Assembly: GCA_016713425.1 (NCBI GenBank)
Contig: JADJPE010000005.1
Span: 186,001 to 250,000, forward strand
Direction: 5' to 3'
DNA: 64,000 bases
DNA from: Deltaproteobacteria bacterium
Lineage (GTDB): Bacteria; Myxococcota; Kuafuiibacteriia; Kuafuiibacteriales; Kuafuiibacteriaceae
How positions within the stretch are numbered: position 1 is the stretch's first letter; each line of letters begins with the position of its first letter. The notes under the pieces were generated by a model. It did not search any database. It was not told the origin of the DNA and saw nothing but the letters and a program-made list of their open reading frames with translations. The position numbers and the translations under genes are program-made. This document shows positions 63,246 to 64,000 of this stretch, piece by piece.

Positions 63246-64000
63246 GGCCGGGTCTCCGGGACGAGGACGACGGCCCGGCCGAGACGCGCGCCGTGGCGAT
63301 CGTAACGCACGTCGCGGATGCGGACCTCATGACCGCCTTCGCTGCGCTCGACCTCGAAGGCAGGGAAGCGGATCCACGTCTCGAGGCCGGGTCGGAGCGC
63401 GAGGGCCTGACGCGCTATCGGACCGTCGCCAACGGCGACGTCGGGGTGCGAGCGCCGCAGGATTGGATCGGCGAGCCAGTCGAGCTCCGCGAAGAGATAC
63501 CGGTCGCCCGCGCGCGCGACGACGTCCCGGGCGAGCGGCCGCGCCGGAAGGGGGGCGGCCATGACGGCCTCGACCTCCACGCCCTGCTTCGCGTACCAGG
63601 TTCGCGCCTGGGCCCGGGCGAGCGCGCTGCCCGCCACCATCGCACCGGCGTAGACGGCGATGCCGAGGACGGTGCCCGTCGCCAGGCGATACACCTCGAC
63701 CCGAGCGCCGAGGCGCACCCGGAGCGCGATCAGGATGCCGAGCCCGGCCACCCACGCGACCTTCGCCGCCAAGGGCGGCCAGCTCGTCCCGAGCACCAGC
63801 GCGGAAGCGAGCAGAGCGAGGATCCCCCAGCCCGCCAGGCTCCTTCGCGAGTGGCTGTGCGCGAGGAACACCGCCGCCCCGGCGGTCAACCAGATCCAAG
63901 GGTCGATGATGAAGACGGCGTCTCCGTAGAACCACTCATCCGAGAACGGCATGAGCAGCCGCACGCCGTAGTTGTTGAGCCAGTCGAGGAAGGGGTGGGT
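63242..64000 (-). CDS. YdjM-type membrane-bound metal-dependent hydrolase, 5' end missing
   Basis: The frame is open to the window edge, so the start is beyond base 64000; the GTG at 63964 is internal. At least 252 residues are visible. The segment HPFLDWLNNYGVRLLMPFSDEWFYGDAVFIIDPWIWL is diagnostic of YdjM/DUF457 inner-membrane hydrolases, with the His/Asp residues likely metal ligands. About four helices follow, then a soluble C-terminal domain (about 130 residues) with EAVMAAPLP, YLFAELDWLADP and GGHEVRIRDVRYD. Members are linked to envelope stress or LexA-type control in some bacteria. The 3' end overlaps the Yip1-like gene by 4 bp. Confidence 0.85.
   Translation of the reverse strand, partial: THPFLDWLNNYGVRLLMPFSDEWFYGDAVFIIDPWIWLTAGAAVFLAHSHSRRSLAGWGILALLASALVLGTSWPPLAAKVAWVAGLGILIALRVRLGARVEVYRLATGTVLGIAVYAGAMVAGSALARAQARTWYAKQGVEVEAVMAAPLPARPLARDVVARAGDRYLFAELDWLADPILRRSHPDVAVGDGPIARQALALRPGLETWIRFPAFEVERSEGGHEVRIRDVRYDRHGARLGRAVVLVPETRP

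Overview
The window is GC-rich and rich in regulators. It suggests a member of the Myxococcota (delta-proteobacterial predators/gliders). The evidence is: two eukaryote-like Ser/Thr protein kinases, multi-domain hybrid histidine kinases, a PATAN/DUF4388 domain, PilT, a MotA/TolQ channel gene followed by two ExbD/TolR genes as in the gliding-motor AglRQS, RCC1- and FG-GAP-repeat surface proteins, and a MYXO-CTERM-like C-terminal anchor. No species is named because the sequence alone does not decide it.

Layout. 1-6.3 kb: signalling (hybrid kinase cut by the window edge, Ser/Thr kinase, hybrid kinase with Hpt). 6.3-12.1 kb: pilT, an 0.8-kb gap with two strong hairpins, a proton-channel operon, and a second Ser/Thr kinase. 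12.1-16.9 kb (mostly minus): TylF-like methyltransferase, small secreted protein, tRNA-Gly(CCC), the E1 alpha/beta pair of a 2-oxoacid dehydrogenase, and a Gly-rich unknown. 16.9-28.6 kb: DUF4105 membrane protein, GAF-GGDEF cyclase, sugar/aminoglycoside-kinase-like protein, HIT hydrolase, membrane-anchored exo/endonuclease/phosphatase-fold protein, L,D-transpeptidase, uppP (minus), dicarboxylate symporter and valS. 28.7-41.5 kb (minus): cell-surface proteins. Here an IS66-type element (35978-38016) has split an RCC1-repeat lipoprotein gene, with a perfect 8-bp target duplication. 42-54 kb: WGR-domain protein, secreted isoamylase-like enzyme, Na+/H+ antiporter, a 1525-residue unknown coupled to a phospholipase-D-like lipoprotein. 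54.3-62.5 kb: an orphan protein, then a complete jetABCD (Wadjet type I) anti-plasmid operon. 62.6-64 kb: two overlapping membrane-protein genes, the last cut by the window edge.

How it fits together. jetABCD is the one clear multi-gene defence system: an SMC-like ATPase (JetC), kleisin/KITE-type partners (JetA, JetB) and a Toprim-like nuclease (JetD). The genes are overlapped or tightly spaced in the canonical order. PilT and the TolQ/ExbD operon fit motility or envelope energisation, but the sequence does not prove which. The surface-protein block probably forms one or two transcription units, now interrupted by the insertion element.

A feature that cuts across gene families is the number of short tandem repeats inside reading frames. 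Their units are 6, 9, 12, 15, 18, 21 or 36 bp, all multiples of three. They sit in linkers or at termini of kinases, lipoproteins, an antiporter, the symporter and JetC. One array places nine in-frame ATG codons in a row at the start of the antiporter. This looks like a genome-wide repeat-expansion habit and is, with the split RCC1 gene and the 1525-residue protein, the most unusual thing here.
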